A DNA stretch of 5,632 nucleotides from the NCBI GenBank assembly GCA_031288575.1, contig JAITRD010000186.1:1-5632 (forward strand). The letters run 5' to 3'. Source of the DNA: Treponema sp. (lineage in GTDB: Bacteria > Spirochaetota > Spirochaetia > Treponematales > Breznakiellaceae). A model generated the notes under the pieces. It worked only from the letters and a program-made list of their open reading frames with translations, did not search any database and was not told the DNA's origin. The position numbers and the translations under genes were made by a program. Positions within the stretch are counted from its first letter, which is position 1. Each line of letters opens with the position of its first letter. Positions 4,341 to 5,632 of this stretch are shown here, piece by piece.

Positions 4341-5632
4341 TTAGCCCAGGGGTTTAAGGTCCTTCCCGCGAAGGGTATTTCCCCGGAGGGAAGAAAGGGT
4401 TAGCTCGGCAAAGGTCCCGATAAGGGAGGCTTTGCCGGGAACGACCACCATTTCATCCCGTTCGGTCCGGCTTATTAATTCATCGGCATTTTTACGGGAA
4501 ATTCCCTCTATAAGAACTTTTTCCCGGGAACCGACGCGGCCCTTGAGCAGTTCCTGGGTATGCTGTTTTTGTAACGCGATAACCCGGGCTAAACGTTTCC
4601 GTTTAAGCTCCTCGCTCACCCGGCCGGGAAGCCCGTAGGCGGCGGTTCCCTCCCGGGGATTGTAATGGTACATATAGGCATAGAGGAATTTCACCTCCTC
4701 CATTAGTTCCAGGGTTTTTTCCAGGTCCTCTTCGGTTTCTCCGGGAAAGCCGATGAGGATGTCCGTAGAAAGGGTGAGGCCCGGCATGGCACGGCGGATA
4801 TCCGCAACCAGGGCCAGATAGGACTCCCGGGTATACCGGCGGTTCATGGCCCGGAGGACGGAGTTGGAACCGTGCTGCACGCAGAGGTGCAGGTGGCGGC
4901 AAAAAACCGGATGTTCCGCCATGACCCGGACAGCCTCGGCGGAAAGATCCTTGGGATGGCTTGAAAGGAAACGGACCCACCGGACGGGGAAACCGGGGGC
5001 GCCTTCGATCTCCCGGGCAATTAGTCGGAGGAGGCCGGGAAAATCCAGGTCCCCGCCCCCGGGGGAACCCTCCGGGCCGGGTTCCCCCTCCTGCCATTTA
5101 TAGGAATTGACATTCTGCCCCAGGAGGGTAATTTCCCGCACCCCCCTTTCCGCGACCAGCCGGATCTCCTCCAGTATGGCCCGGGGGCTCCGGGATATTT
5201 CCCTCCCCCTGACATAGGGAACGATGCAATAGGAACAGAAGTTGTTACATCCATGCATGATGGGAATAAAGGTACGAAAGTGCCCTTCCTCCAAATGGGA
5301 GGAGGCGAAGGAAAACCGGGGGGTCTCATCGGAAACCAGCGGGGGCAGGGGTTCCCCCGGCGCGGCCCTTTCCAGGGCCTCCAAAATATGGGGAAAAAGG
5401 GAACGGGCGGAGGGGCCCATCACATAATCAAGGGCCTTGTTTTCCTCTTTAAGCTTATCCCCCAGACGCTGGGCCATACAACCCGCCAGGATGAGGGTAA
5501 AGGGGCAACCCCGGGCCAGGCGCTTTTTTTTCAGGGCCGTATATTCGGCAAGCCTGCCCATAACCCGCTCCTCCGCGGTAATCCTGACCGAACAGGTATT
5601 GAGGAGTACCAGATCCGCGTCTTCCCCCCCCG
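4341..5632 (-). CDS. miaB: tRNA-2-methylthio-N6-isopentenyladenosine(37) methylthiotransferase MiaB, 5' end outside window
   Basis: A radical-SAM enzyme that adds a methylthio group to C2 of i6A37 in tRNAs reading UNN codons. The frame stays open to the window edge, adding 23 residues before the internal Met at 5561, and these include the family motif ADLVLLNTCSVR, so the true start is further right. Of the 429 visible residues, Cys13 (NTCSVR) and Cys51 (LAGCMAQ) are two of the three ligands of the auxiliary cluster; the third lies outside. The radical-SAM motif is CNNFCSYC (128-135), followed by PYVRGRE and the MiaB signature LLGQNVNSY (about 170-178). STDILIGFPGE and YHYNPREGTAA follow, then a C-terminal TRAM domain (about 358-418) for tRNA binding. 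These signatures favour MiaB over RimO or MtaB. The motif usually reading HLPVQSGS is HLCVQHGS here. It is probably the head of an operon with the lapA-like and SPOR genes, as no clear terminator follows. Confidence 0.93.
   Translation of the reverse strand, partial: GGEDADLVLLNTCSVRITAEERVMGRLAEYTALKKKRLARGCPFTLILAGCMAQRLGDKLKEENKALDYVMGPSARSLFPHILEALERAAPGEPLPPLVSDETPRFSFASSHLEEGHFRTFIPIMHGCNNFCSYCIVPYVRGREISRSPRAILEEIRLVAERGVREITLLGQNVNSYKWQEGEPGPEGSPGGGDLDFPGLLRLIAREIEGAPGFPVRWVRFLSSHPKDLSAEAVRVMAEHPVFCRHLHLCVQHGSNSVLRAMNRRYTRESYLALVADIRRAMPGLTLSTDILIGFPGETEEDLEKTLELMEEVKFLYAYMYHYNPREGTAAYGLPGRVSEELKRKRLARVIALQKQHTQELLKGRVGSREKVLIEGISRKNADELISRTERDEMVVVPGKASLIGTFAELTLSSLRGNTLRGKDLKPLG

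Noticed and set aside
4603..5097. 164-residue open frame on the minus strand within miaB
   Set aside because: It is a shifted frame of miaB, dominated by Pro, Gly and Arg, while the conserved radical-SAM motifs are all in the miaB frame.
5559..5561. Met at 5561 as the real start of miaB
   Set aside because: The conserved NTCSVR cluster motif is encoded in frame upstream of it, to the window edge.

Overview
The window looks like chromosomal DNA of a treponeme-type spirochaete. The main reason is the left-hand gene content: the start of a cytoplasmic filament protein (CfpA), which is a treponemal family, lies divergent from a small exported von Willebrand A-domain protein. That is followed by a long exported protein which I read as a relative of the T. 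pallidum vascular adhesin/protease Tp0751 (pallilysin). From memory, T. pallidum carries the same cluster (cfpA, then Tp0750 with a vWFA domain, then Tp0751). The GC-rich base composition (many CCGG and GGGG runs in coding DNA) is unlike T. pallidum's closest host-restricted relatives of low GC and would suit a gut or termite-associated treponeme, but species placement is inference.

Layout: (1) 1-386, minus strand, 5' end of cfpA, leaving the window on the left. (2) 387-545, AT-rich divergent promoter region with a good minus-strand promoter candidate and a clear ribosome binding site on each side. (3) 546-1130, plus strand, exported vWFA-domain protein with a GTG start and a degenerate metal site. 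(4) 1131-1303, gene-free spacer holding three consecutive perfect or near-perfect hairpins that share arm sequence, the most unusual DNA in the window. (5) 1304-2887, plus strand, 527-residue pallilysin-related protein. (6) Only 11 bases later, a convergent minus-strand group: a TPR-like/SPOR-domain exported protein (2899-3900), overlapped by a LapA/DUF1049-type small membrane protein (3887-4240), preceded by the tRNA methylthiotransferase gene miaB (4341-5632, start outside the window).

The vWFA and pallilysin-like genes probably form one transcription unit for surface or periplasmic proteins, with the hairpin cluster between them possibly tuning expression of the second gene. The minus-strand group on the right looks like a miaB-lapA-SPOR operon: tRNA modification at the head, then two envelope proteins whose reading frames overlap by 14 bases. 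No mobile element gene, CRISPR, rRNA or tRNA is visible.
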